Positions 41,693 through 49,634 of a DNA stretch of 64,000 nt are shown here, in pieces. The stretch spans positions 62,001-126,000 of the forward strand of contig NZ_JACEFG010000003.1 of the NCBI RefSeq assembly GCF_013694105.1, written 5' to 3'. Within the stretch, counting starts at the first letter, position 1. Every line of letters starts with the position of its first letter. A model generated the notes under the pieces. It was not told the origin of the DNA. It was given only the letters and a program-made list of their open reading frames with translations, and did no database searches. The stretch comes from Halobacillus locisalis (GTDB lineage Bacteria > Bacillota > Bacilli > Bacillales > Halobacillaceae). A program made the translations under genes and the position numbers.

Positions 41693-42383
41693 GGTGAGCC
41701 ATGTGCGCGCCAATATCGAACAATACCATATTTTGCATGACATCTCGTTTCACGTACCGAAAGGAGAGGTCACCGTTTTATTAGGACGAAATGGAGCTGG
41801 AAAAACGACGACACTGAGGTCAATCATGGGTCTGACCCCTGTGATTGCTGGGGAGATCACATTCAAGGGAGAAAAGATTCGTAATCAGAAGCCGCACTTG
41901 ATTGCGAACCGTGGGATTGGCTATGTGCCGGAAGATCAAGGCATTTTCCACGATCTAACGGTAGGCGAGAACATGCGTGTTGCGATGAAGAAAGAGAACG
42001 AGGAAACGAAAGAACGGATGGACTGGATTCTTGACCTTTTCCCGGATTTGAAGAAGTTCTGGAACAAGCCAGGTGGACAACTGAGCGGAGGTCAGAAGCA
42101 GATGCTCGCGATATCACGCGCTTATGTGAATGATAACGAACTGTTGTTGATTGATGAACCGAGTAAAGGGTTGGCGCCGATTGTCGTCGAGAAAGTGATG
42201 GACTCGATTCATCAGATGAAAGAGCGGACGACGATTCTGCTCGTCGAACAGAACTTCATGATGGCAAGCGGAATCGGCGATCGTTTTTATATCATCGATG
42301 ACGGTCAGACCGTTCAACAAGGACAAATGAACGAACTAAAACAAGACGGGGTGTTGTTGCAAAAATATCTCGGCATTTCGTAG
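41676..42383 (+). CDS. HAAT ABC transporter ATPase (LivF-like)
   Basis: 235 residues. Walker A GRNGAGKTTTLRSIMG, IGYVPEDQGIFHDLTVGENM, signature GGQLSGGQKQMLAISRAYV, Walker B LLLIDEPSKGLAP, H-loop LLVEQNF. This is the classic LivF pattern. Forms the ATPase heterodimer with the LivG-like protein; the 17-base gene overlap supports coupled translation. Confidence 0.93.
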   Translation: MSSFLEVSHVRANIEQYHILHDISFHVPKGEVTVLLGRNGAGKTTTLRSIMGLTPVIAGEITFKGEKIRNQKPHLIANRGIGYVPEDQGIFHDLTVGENMRVAMKKENEETKERMDWILDLFPDLKKFWNKPGGQLSGGQKQMLAISRAYVNDNELLLIDEPSKGLAPIVVEKVMDSIHQMKERTTILLVEQNFMMASGIGDRFYIIDDGQTVQQGQMNELKQDGVLLQKYLGIS

Positions 42384-42393
42384 GAGGATCGAA

Positions 42394-43251
42394 ATGGACG
42401 TATTATTTAGTTTAGCCATCAATGGCTTAGCGACAGGGATGCTCATTTTCCTTTTGGCGGCCGGACTCACATTGATTTTCGGACTGATGGATGTCTTGAA
42501 TTTTGCTCACGGAGGATTATTCATCTGGGGAGCGTATACGGGTGTATGGACGTATCAGATGACGGGAAGTTTCCTTGGTGGCATTGTCACGGCGATCGGT
42601 GTCGGGTTATTGCTTGGACTTGTGACGGAGCGGTTCATCGTGAGGCCGGTTTATGGCAGTCATGTTCAACAGATCCTGATTACGCTTGGATTTATGCTCG
42701 TCCTGCAAGAATGTATCAAGGTCGTCTTCGGACCCGATCAGAAAATCGTTTCCCCGCCGAGCTATTTGGAGGGCAGCTTCATCATCGGAGAGATCGTCTT
42801 CATCAACTATCGCTTATTCATCATTGCGGTCGGGTTCCTCATTTACTTCGCCTTTTATTACTTATTCAAGAAAACGAGGGTCGGGCTGATTGTCCGCGCA
42901 GGCGTCATGAATAAAGAGATGATCCAGTCTCTTGGTGTCAATATCAAGCTCGTCTTTCTTCTCGTATTTATGGTAGGTGCTGCCCTCGCTGCTTTAAGTG
43001 GCATGCTGCATGCGGCGTATTCGGGTGTCATCTATGCTGAGATGGGTCTTGAGTTTTCAATTCTAGCTTTTATCGTCGTCGTGATCGGAGGGATGGGGAA
43101 CTTCAAAGGCTCGCTTCTTGCTGCGATTCTCGTCGGATTGACACAAGCGTTCATGGCCTATTACGTGCCGGCGCTATCGCTTGCGACCAACATGTTACTG
43201 ATGGCGATTGTTCTCGTTTTCCGTCCGCAAGGCTTATTCGCATTACGATAG
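42394..43251 (+). CDS. HAAT ABC transporter permease (LivH-like)
   Basis: 285 residues, eight to nine helices. LivH signature LTLIFGLMDVLNFAHGGLFI near the N-terminus, ERFIVRPVY, RAGVMNKEMIQSLGVNIK (the EAA-like coupling loop) and FIVVVIGGMGNFKGSLLAAI near the end. Ten bases after the LivF-like gene, with TAGGAGG. Confidence 0.92.
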   Translation: MDVLFSLAINGLATGMLIFLLAAGLTLIFGLMDVLNFAHGGLFIWGAYTGVWTYQMTGSFLGGIVTAIGVGLLLGLVTERFIVRPVYGSHVQQILITLGFMLVLQECIKVVFGPDQKIVSPPSYLEGSFIIGEIVFINYRLFIIAVGFLIYFAFYYLFKKTRVGLIVRAGVMNKEMIQSLGVNIKLVFLLVFMVGAALAALSGMLHAAYSGVIYAEMGLEFSILAFIVVVIGGMGNFKGSLLAAILVGLTQAFMAYYVPALSLATNMLLMAIVLVFRPQGLFALR

Positions 43252-43266
43252 AGAGGAGGAGAATCT

Positions 43267-44238
43267 ATGAATCTAGCACAGGTAGAAAAAAGTACATGGG
43301 TCTACGTAGCGATCTCCTTCCTGCTCTTTGTTGTCCCCTTTATCGCAACAGGAAGGAGCGTCCAGTTTCTGATCATCCAAATCTTCGTGTTCGGCATTTT
43401 TGCGATGAGCTATGATTTGCTGCTCGGCTACACGGGCATCATTTCTTTCGGTCACGTCATGTTCTTCGGTGTCGGAGCGTATTCGACAGCGGTTCTATTC
43501 GACCGGTTTGACCCGACGATGTTGACATTTGCGCTTGCCATTATCATCTCTGGTGTGATTGCCGGCATCGTCAGCTTGATTGTCGGGGTGCTTACGCTCC
43601 GGTTGAAAAGCCACTTTTACGCAATGCTCACATTAGCTCTTGCTGGGTTGTTTCTCGTCGGGGCAGAGAAATGGCGCAAGCTCACAGGAGGGAGTGACGG
43701 CTTTACGTTCGGACTACCGGATATCCTACGTGACTCTTTTGCGTTGTATATCGTCTCAGCGTTGTCGCTCGTGTTGATTTTCTTCGGGTTGCGCCGGATG
43801 ACGAAATCGCCGTTCGGGAAAGTGCTTGTGGCGATTCGTGAAAATGAAAGCCGCACAGAATCACTCGGCTATCAAGTGCTGCATTATAAAGTGATTGTCA
43901 GTGTCGTCTCAGGCATTGTCGCGAGTTATAGCGGTGTCTTGTACATTTTGTCTTTAAGGTTCGTCGACACAAGTGTGTTTGCGACAGATTTGACGATTGA
44001 TGTGCTGCTCATGACGATCATCGGCGGTGTCGGGACGTTGATTGGGCCGATCATCGGGGCGAGCTTGATCGAATTCGCTCACCACTGGCTGTCCGATTTA
44101 TCTGATGTGCACTGGATCTTCGAACGGTGGATCATTTTATACGGTACGATTTTCATTCTGATTGTCGTCTTCTTTCCGAAAGGCATCGTCGGAACACTCG
44201 TCGATCGCTTCTATAAATGGCGGGCAAGACGAACGTAA
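43267..44238 (+). CDS. HAAT ABC transporter permease (LivM-like)
   Basis: 323 residues. LivM signature LLLGYTGIISFGHVMFFGVG, TLRLKSHFYAMLTLALAGLF, coupling loop VAIRENESRTESLGYQVLHYK, and MTIIGGVGTLIGPIIGASLI. Completes the importer with the LivH-like permease. GAGAGGAGG precedes the ATG; 21 bases later comes the second KAS III-like gene. Confidence 0.92.
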   Translation: MNLAQVEKSTWVYVAISFLLFVVPFIATGRSVQFLIIQIFVFGIFAMSYDLLLGYTGIISFGHVMFFGVGAYSTAVLFDRFDPTMLTFALAIIISGVIAGIVSLIVGVLTLRLKSHFYAMLTLALAGLFLVGAEKWRKLTGGSDGFTFGLPDILRDSFALYIVSALSLVLIFFGLRRMTKSPFGKVLVAIRENESRTESLGYQVLHYKVIVSVVSGIVASYSGVLYILSLRFVDTSVFATDLTIDVLLMTIIGGVGTLIGPIIGASLIEFAHHWLSDLSDVHWIFERWIILYGTIFILIVVFFPKGIVGTLVDRFYKWRARRT

Positions 44239-44259
44239 CAGACGAAGGAGGTGGATCGG

Positions 44260-45285
44260 ATGGAGGATGTTGGCGTTGTCAGTATCGGAACCTACATTCC
44301 GGAAAAAAGGATGACGGCAAAAGAGATCGCGCAAGCTTCTGGAATCCCGCAATCGATCATTGAAACGAAGATGGGCATCTTGGAAAAGACGGTGCCCGGA
44401 CCAGAGGACCACACCGTGGAGATGGGGGTTCGGGCAGCACGTGTTGCAATCGAGCGGGTGGGAATTGATCCTCTTGGAATCGATGTGGTCATGTGTATCG
44501 GAGAGGAACACAAAGAATACCCGTTATGGACAGCTGGCATTAAAACTCAGCATGACATCGGTGCGGTAAATGCGTGGGCTTTTGACACCGCGTTGCGATG
44601 TGGAACAGCAATCATGGCTATCAAGCTCGCGAAAGATATGATGATCGCTGATCCTGAGATCGAGACGGTGCTGCTAGCGGGTGGGTATCGCAATGTCGAT
44701 TTCATCGATTACCAGAATCCCAGAACGCGGTTCATGTACAATCTCGGGGCGGGTGGCGGGGCTGTGATTTTGCAAAAAGGACGTTCGGAAAACCGGGTGC
44801 TCGGGACGCACCTGATGACGGATGGCTCGTTCTCAGAAGATATCGTCGTCACGACAGGCGGCACGAAAAATCCGGTTACGAAAGAAACGCTGGAGCAAGG
44901 ATTGTACCAACTTGATGTGATGGATCCAGACGGAATGAAGGAGCGCCTTGATGAGAAATCGATGGCCAACTTCATTACATGTGTGAAAAAAGCGCTTGAG
45001 AAAAGCGGTCTCGACAAGTCGGATATCGGCTACATCGCCATGCTTCATATGAAGCGGTCGGCGCATCAATATGTGCTCAGAGAGCTTGGCTTATCTGAGG
45101 AACAGTCGATTTACTTGGATCACTACGGTCATATCGGACAGATCGACCAGATCCTTTCTATGGAACTGGCATTAAAAGAAAAGAAAATCAAAAATGGAGA
45201 TATCGTCGTTCTCGTGTCAGCTGGCATCGGGTACGCGTGGGGTGCGACGATCATCCAATGGGGCCAGAAGGAGGCAAAATCATGA
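44260..45285 (+). CDS. KAS III-like thiolase-fold enzyme 2
   Basis: 341 residues, paralogue of enzyme 1. Active-site Cys in DTALRCGTAIMAIKLAKDMM, His in AMLHMKRSAHQYV, and the same Asn-to-His change in DHYGHIGQIDQI. DYQNPRTRFMYNLGAGGGAV and DGMKERLDEKSMANF match enzyme 1. The two genes flank the transporter genes, which argues for a joint function, such as a heteromeric condensing or cleaving enzyme on the imported acyl-CoA. The ATG is nine bases from AAGGAGG; an in-frame GTG precedes. Overlaps the hydrolase by four bases. Confidence 0.8.
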   Translation: MEDVGVVSIGTYIPEKRMTAKEIAQASGIPQSIIETKMGILEKTVPGPEDHTVEMGVRAARVAIERVGIDPLGIDVVMCIGEEHKEYPLWTAGIKTQHDIGAVNAWAFDTALRCGTAIMAIKLAKDMMIADPEIETVLLAGGYRNVDFIDYQNPRTRFMYNLGAGGGAVILQKGRSENRVLGTHLMTDGSFSEDIVVTTGGTKNPVTKETLEQGLYQLDVMDPDGMKERLDEKSMANFITCVKKALEKSGLDKSDIGYIAMLHMKRSAHQYVLRELGLSEEQSIYLDHYGHIGQIDQILSMELALKEKKIKNGDIVVLVSAGIGYAWGATIIQWGQKEAKS

Positions 45286-46172
45286 ATATTATGAGAAAAC
45301 AAGCTGCGTTATCAAATGGAGAAACGTTATCTTATCAAGAAAGAGACGGTGGAGAAGAGGTCGTCGTCCTCATTCACGGAAATATGACATCCTCGGTGCA
45401 CTGGGATATCGTGTTAGAAGGGTTGTCGGATGAATATAAGGTATATGCACCGGATTTAAGAGGGTTCGGTTTATCGACATATCATGAAAAGGTATTGTCG
45501 ATTGAGGATTTTGCAGATGATATCAAGTTGTTCCTTGATGAAGTAGGAGTGGAGGAGTGCATGCTTGTCGGCTGGTCGCTCGGGGGAGCCGTGGGACAAC
45601 AACTATGTGTGAAGTACCCGGATCGATGCAAAGCGCTTTACTTGATGGCCTCAGCTTCGACGCGAGGATATCCGATTTATAAAACGGGAGAAGATGGACT
45701 GCCAGATGTCACTCATCGACTGAATGAACTAGAAGAAGTGGAACAGGATGCGCGTGCGGTCATGATTAATGGGGCCTATCAGTCGAACAACTATGAAGCG
45801 TTGCGTCAGATTTGGAACATGTTGATTTATGTTCATAATAAACCGGAAGAGGATCGTTATGAGAAGTACTTGGAAGATATGACAACACAACGTAATTTAG
45901 CGGAAACGTATCATGCGCTCAATCACCACGATGTGAGTAGTGAAGTTCAGAAACTCGATATACCCGTCTGGATCAGTTGGGGAGCGGATGACCTTGTTGT
46001 GACGAAAGAAATGACGGAAGAACTCCGGTCCGATTTAGGAGAGCAGGCTACATATGAAGAGTTCGATATATGTGGGCACTCGCCGCTGATTGATGTGCCT
46101 GATCGATTGATTTCATCGCTGGAATCTTTCTTCGGTTCCGTCAACCGTCTATCCAAGGGAGGATCAGTATGA
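45282..46172 (+). CDS. Alpha/beta hydrolase
   Basis: 296 residues. Oxyanion-hole motif LIHGNMTSS, nucleophile elbow GWSLGGAVGQQL (Ser), acid in SWGADDLVVT, and His in DICGHSPLIDVPDRL: a complete Ser-Asp-His triad. The cap region (residues ~135-210) is acidic and helical. Resembles enol-lactonase and C-C hydrolase relatives, so it may cleave an ester, thioester or beta-diketone in the pathway. ATGA overlaps link it to the KAS III-like gene before and the reductase after. Confidence 0.9.
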   Translation: MNIMRKQAALSNGETLSYQERDGGEEVVVLIHGNMTSSVHWDIVLEGLSDEYKVYAPDLRGFGLSTYHEKVLSIEDFADDIKLFLDEVGVEECMLVGWSLGGAVGQQLCVKYPDRCKALYLMASASTRGYPIYKTGEDGLPDVTHRLNELEEVEQDARAVMINGAYQSNNYEALRQIWNMLIYVHNKPEEDRYEKYLEDMTTQRNLAETYHALNHHDVSSEVQKLDIPVWISWGADDLVVTKEMTEELRSDLGEQATYEEFDICGHSPLIDVPDRLISSLESFFGSVNRLSKGGSV

Positions 46173-46912
46173 AGAGGTTAGAGAATAAAGTAGCCATCAT
46201 TACAGGAGCCGCACAAGGCATCGGTTTTTATGCAGCACGGACATTTGCTGAACATGGAGCGCGCGTTGTACTGGCTGATTTTGATGTTGAAAAGGGAGAA
46301 GAGAGTGTTAAGGCTTTGAGAGAGGATGGCTACGAATGTACATTCTTCAAAGTCGACGTTTCGGACCGTACCAGTGTTGATGCCCTGGTAAAAGAAACCG
46401 TCGATACGTATGGAACGGTTGATATTTTGATCAATAACGCTGGGATCACTCGAGATGCTATGTTGAAAAAGATGTCGGTCGAGCAATTTCAGCAAGTATT
46501 GGATGTCAATTTAACGGGTGTCTTTCATTGCACTCAGGCTGTGTTACCCGTGATGGTAGGGCAAGGCAAAGGGAAAATCATCAGCACCTCTTCCGTTTCA
46601 GGTGTCTATGGAAACGTTGGACAGACGAATTATGCCGCAGCCAAAGCAGGCATTGTCGGGATGACGAAAACGTGGGCGAAAGAGCTTGGACGAAAAGGGA
46701 TCAATGTCAATGCGGTCGTACCTGGTTTCACGGAAACGAGTATGGTGGAGAGTGTACCGGATCATGTGATTGATCAGTTGAAGGGGCAGATTCCGTTGGC
46801 GAGACTTGGGAATCCGCAGGACATTGCGAATGCTTATTTGTTCTTGGCGTCGGATGAGGCGAGTTATGTGAATGGGCACGCGCTTCATGTTGATGGTGGG
46901 ATCGTGATGTAG
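46169..46912 (+). CDS. FabG-like short-chain dehydrogenase/reductase
   Basis: 247 residues. Cofactor motif TGAAQGIG, NNAGITRDAMLKKM, catalytic STSSVSGVYGNVGQTNYAAAKAG split over Ser, Tyr and Lys, and PGFTETSM, closing with NGHALHVDGG. Very similar in layout to 3-oxoacyl-ACP reductase FabG and to PhaB-type 3-ketoacyl-CoA reductases. The Asp in VLADFD after strand two suggests NAD preference. Last gene of the operon, coupled to the hydrolase by an ATGA overlap. It should act on the keto product of the KAS III-like pair. Confidence 0.9.
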   Translation: MKRLENKVAIITGAAQGIGFYAARTFAEHGARVVLADFDVEKGEESVKALREDGYECTFFKVDVSDRTSVDALVKETVDTYGTVDILINNAGITRDAMLKKMSVEQFQQVLDVNLTGVFHCTQAVLPVMVGQGKGKIISTSSVSGVYGNVGQTNYAAAKAGIVGMTKTWAKELGRKGINVNAVVPGFTETSMVESVPDHVIDQLKGQIPLARLGNPQDIANAYLFLASDEASYVNGHALHVDGGIVM

Positions 46913-46978
46913 ACTATGAGTCACATTTTACCATTATATGGTTATGGGGGTTGATTCCGAGGCGTTTGCAGAGTAAAA

Positions 46979-47101
46979 GGGGAGGTGGAGAATGGATCGC
47001 TTTTCACGGGGCGGGCGGTGAGCCTCCTCGGTCGTACCTCCCTGTGGGGTCTCACCTGTCCCACTAAATCCCGCCGGAGTCTCACCATTCTCCACCTCCC
47101 C
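46979..47101. repeat. Dispersed GC-rich inverted repeat, copy E
   Basis: 123-bp element with perfect 17-bp arms (GGGGAGGTGGAGAATGG and complement), arms unlike copies A to C. The core shares GAGCCTCCTCGGTCGT and CTCCCTGTGGGGTCTCACCT with copy C. It lies between the operon end and its terminator within the gene-free stretch 46913-47315. Confidence 0.87.
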
Positions 47102-47262
47102 TCGCCATGGTATAGGCTCTCGGAATCTATCTGCTACAGCGTAAATATTTCTCCCTATGTGATCGGAACGGGTTTCTTCCATAGCACCATCAGTAAACCT
47201 GCTATTCTCTTACTCTAGGTTATTGGGATAAAAAGAAATAAAGAAAGATTGAAAACGCTTCA

Positions 47263-47297
47263 GGACTCCTTTTTAATAGAGAGGAGTCTTTTTTTTA
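47263..47297 (+). terminator. Rho-independent terminator of the TetR/KAS/HAAT operon
   Basis: Stem GACTCCT/AGGAGTC with eight Ts, 350 bases after the last gene. Confidence 0.82.
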
Positions 47298-47315
47298 TGA
47301 ATCGGGGTATGGAAC

Positions 47316-48695
47316 GTGTTTGCATTCTTATTTCAAGATAAAGAGTTTTATCAAAAGATGTTCTCTCTCGCTATACCGATCGCTATTCAGACGTTGCTCA
47401 TTTCTTCGTTGAATATGGTCGACTCGATGATGATCGGTCAGTTGGGAGTTGCGAGTATTGCAGCTGTTGGGGCGGCGAATAAGATTTCTTCGCTGCTGAT
47501 CGTTGTGATGCATGGATTTTCTACGGGAGCGGCGATTTTCACGGCGCAATATTGGGGCAAGAGAGATACGGCGGGGATCAAGAAGATTCTAGCTTTGACT
47601 TTTGTCGTCATGACGGTGATTACGTTGCTTTTCACTACGATTCTATTGTTTTTCACCGAATCGTTTATGGCGATATTCACAGCTGATCCGGCGGTCATCA
47701 GCATCGGGTCTTCTTATTTGAGCGTCGTTGCCTTCAGCTATATCGTTACCGCGATGACCGTGCTTTTCTCTACTGTGTTGAAATCGATGGGAGAGGTGAA
47801 GCGGCCGTTATACATCAGTGTCGGAGCGATCGGGTTGAATACACTGCTCAACTATCTCCTTATTTTCGGGTCGTTCGGATTTCCGGAGTGGGGTGTAGAG
47901 GGAGCTGCGATTGCGACGCTCATTTCTCGCATCATTCAAGCGCTGTTCATGACGTGGTTGCTTGTGAAATATTTATCGTTGAAGTTCTCGAGGGAATCGC
48001 TTGGAGCGTTCGATCTATCGTTAGCGAAAGTGTTTTTTGCTGTCACGGTTCCGTCGATCATCAACCATGTACTTTGGACGCTAGGGGAAACGTCATTCTT
48101 CTGGGTGTATGCCCAGATGGGAACGAGTCAGCTTGCGGCCGCAACGCTCGTCGATCCTTTGATTTTCGTGTTCACCGCTTTATTTGTCGGATTGAGTGAT
48201 GCGTCGACGGTGATGGTCGGGAACAATATCGGGGCAGGGGAAAAAGACAAAGGATTCCGATATGCGAAGACCTTCCTCGTGTTGTCGGTTTTGTTGTCGA
48301 TCGTATTGGGGGTGGCTGTAACCATCATCTCCCCGTTCTTCATTTCCATATACGATGTAACCGAATTTGTCGCTTCGCAAGCCCAATACATTTTGCTTAT
48401 CTTCGCTGTCATGATGGCACCGAGAATCATCAATATGATCAACAATGTCGGTGTTCTTCGTGCTGGTGGCGATACGAAGTTCGTCATGTACCTGGATCTA
48501 TTCGGTGTATGGGGAGTCGGATTCCCGCTCGCAGCGATCGGAGCATTCGTCTTCGAATGGCCTGTTTATATCGTCTTTTTGCTTGCGAATGTCCATGAAG
48601 TCGTTCGAGCGATCGTTGGTGTGAGGCGGACGCTGTCGAGGAAGTGGATGAACAATGTGATTGAGGAGAAAGAGCAGATCGACGTTGCAAAATAG
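47316..48695 (+). CDS. MATE-family multidrug efflux transporter
   Basis: 459 residues, twelve helices in two similar halves. N-terminal FYQKMFSLAIPIAIQTLLIS, NMVDSMMIGQLG, then the second-half counterpart VPSIINHVLWTLGETSFFWV, and NNIGAGEKDKGFRYAKTFLV. These are marks of the NorM/DinF group, which export cationic drugs by Na+ or H+ antiport. The GTG start has only a GGGG-type ribosome site; no better start is in frame. Ended by its own terminator. Confidence 0.93.
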   Translation: MFAFLFQDKEFYQKMFSLAIPIAIQTLLISSLNMVDSMMIGQLGVASIAAVGAANKISSLLIVVMHGFSTGAAIFTAQYWGKRDTAGIKKILALTFVVMTVITLLFTTILLFFTESFMAIFTADPAVISIGSSYLSVVAFSYIVTAMTVLFSTVLKSMGEVKRPLYISVGAIGLNTLLNYLLIFGSFGFPEWGVEGAAIATLISRIIQALFMTWLLVKYLSLKFSRESLGAFDLSLAKVFFAVTVPSIINHVLWTLGETSFFWVYAQMGTSQLAAATLVDPLIFVFTALFVGLSDASTVMVGNNIGAGEKDKGFRYAKTFLVLSVLLSIVLGVAVTIISPFFISIYDVTEFVASQAQYILLIFAVMMAPRIINMINNVGVLRAGGDTKFVMYLDLFGVWGVGFPLAAIGAFVFEWPVYIVFLLANVHEVVRAIVGVRRTLSRKWMNNVIEEKEQIDVAK

Positions 48696-48712
48696 GAAGA
48701 GGACAGTAGATG

Positions 48713-48754
48713 AAGTTCCGCGATGCTTGTATAGGCATTTGCGGGACTTTTTTA
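48713..48754 (+). terminator. Rho-independent terminator after MATE gene
   Basis: Long imperfect stem AGTTCCGC..ATGC/GGCAT..GCGGGACT and T-run. Confidence 0.82.
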
Positions 48755-48883
48755 ATACAAGTACGGGCAAGGTCATCATCACGAGTCGATAATTGTTAGA
48801 TAATTAGGAGGATATATTCTTTTATTAAATATTTTTTGAAGAAAAACTTCACAAAAGTATCACCATATGCTAAGGTTGATACA

Positions 48884-48897
48884 TGAAAAGGCTTACA
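48884..48897 (+). promoter_or_regulatory. Candidate cre (CcpA) site upstream of the sugar locus
   Basis: TGAAAAGGCTTACA matches the cre consensus TGWAANCGNTNWCA at all but one fixed position. It sits 20 bp before the esterase start. Confidence 0.55.
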
Positions 48898-48916
48898 TGT
48901 ATTTGGGGTGAACGCT

Positions 48917-49615
48917 ATGAAGACTGTATTGACGCACCATTCCATTACGAGTTCATGTTTGGAGAAAAACTTCACTTACCAAATCCTGAGTCCAAAAGAG
49001 AAACTCTCAAGTGGAGTCAGGCTGATGATTGTCCATGACGGAGATGATTACCTCGAAATCGGTCACCTCAGGGAGCAATTCGAGCTAGACTTGCGCGAAG
49101 GACTAGGAACGGATGTCTGTTTCATTTTACTTCCTCCGGGGTCTTCTGAAGATCGTTGGAACTTGTACTATTCTGAAGGGCGAAACTATCAAGCTTATAA
49201 ACGATTCATCTACCATGAATTACTACCAGAATTGAAGAGAAGATTTTCTTCAATCTTACAAATCGGAATGATGGGCGATTCCTTAGCGGGAGCCGTAAGC
49301 TTGAGAATAGCCCTTGATAAACCGAGCGAATGGACTCATTTAATTCTTCAGTCTCCAGCCTTCTCAGAAGAGGACGTAAAAGAGGTACAACATGCAAACT
49401 TAGCTCTGCCATGGGAAGTCTATCAATCTGTTGGCACGAAGGAAGAGGCGTTTCGATCACCGATCACCGGCGAATGCCTATACATATTGACTAGGAATCG
49501 TCGAGTCCATCGAGCTTTCACAACAAAGCGATTGATCTACCATGAATTCGATCATGATCATCTATGGGAGTGTTGGCGTGAGAATTTATCTTCCGCCATT
49601 AAAATATTTTATTAA
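48917..49615 (+). CDS. Esterase-D/Fes-like alpha/beta hydrolase
   Basis: 232 residues. Nucleophile elbow GMMGDSLAGAVSLRIAL with Ser, HDGDDYLEIGHLREQF near the N-terminus, LPPGSSEDRWNLYYSEGRNY in the oxyanion region, and a C-terminal His in EFDHDHLWECW. This is the putative-esterase (Esterase D, enterochelin-esterase-like) fold; such enzymes often de-acetylate sugars. First gene before the sugar-binding lipoprotein and transcribed with it, which suggests removal of ester groups from the imported glycan. Cytoplasmic: no signal peptide. Confidence 0.85.
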   Translation: MKTVLTHHSITSSCLEKNFTYQILSPKEKLSSGVRLMIVHDGDDYLEIGHLREQFELDLREGLGTDVCFILLPPGSSEDRWNLYYSEGRNYQAYKRFIYHELLPELKRRFSSILQIGMMGDSLAGAVSLRIALDKPSEWTHLILQSPAFSEEDVKEVQHANLALPWEVYQSVGTKEEAFRSPITGECLYILTRNRRVHRAFTTKRLIYHEFDHDHLWECWRENLSSAIKIFY

Positions 49616-49634
49616 ACATAAGGAGATGAGGGGT

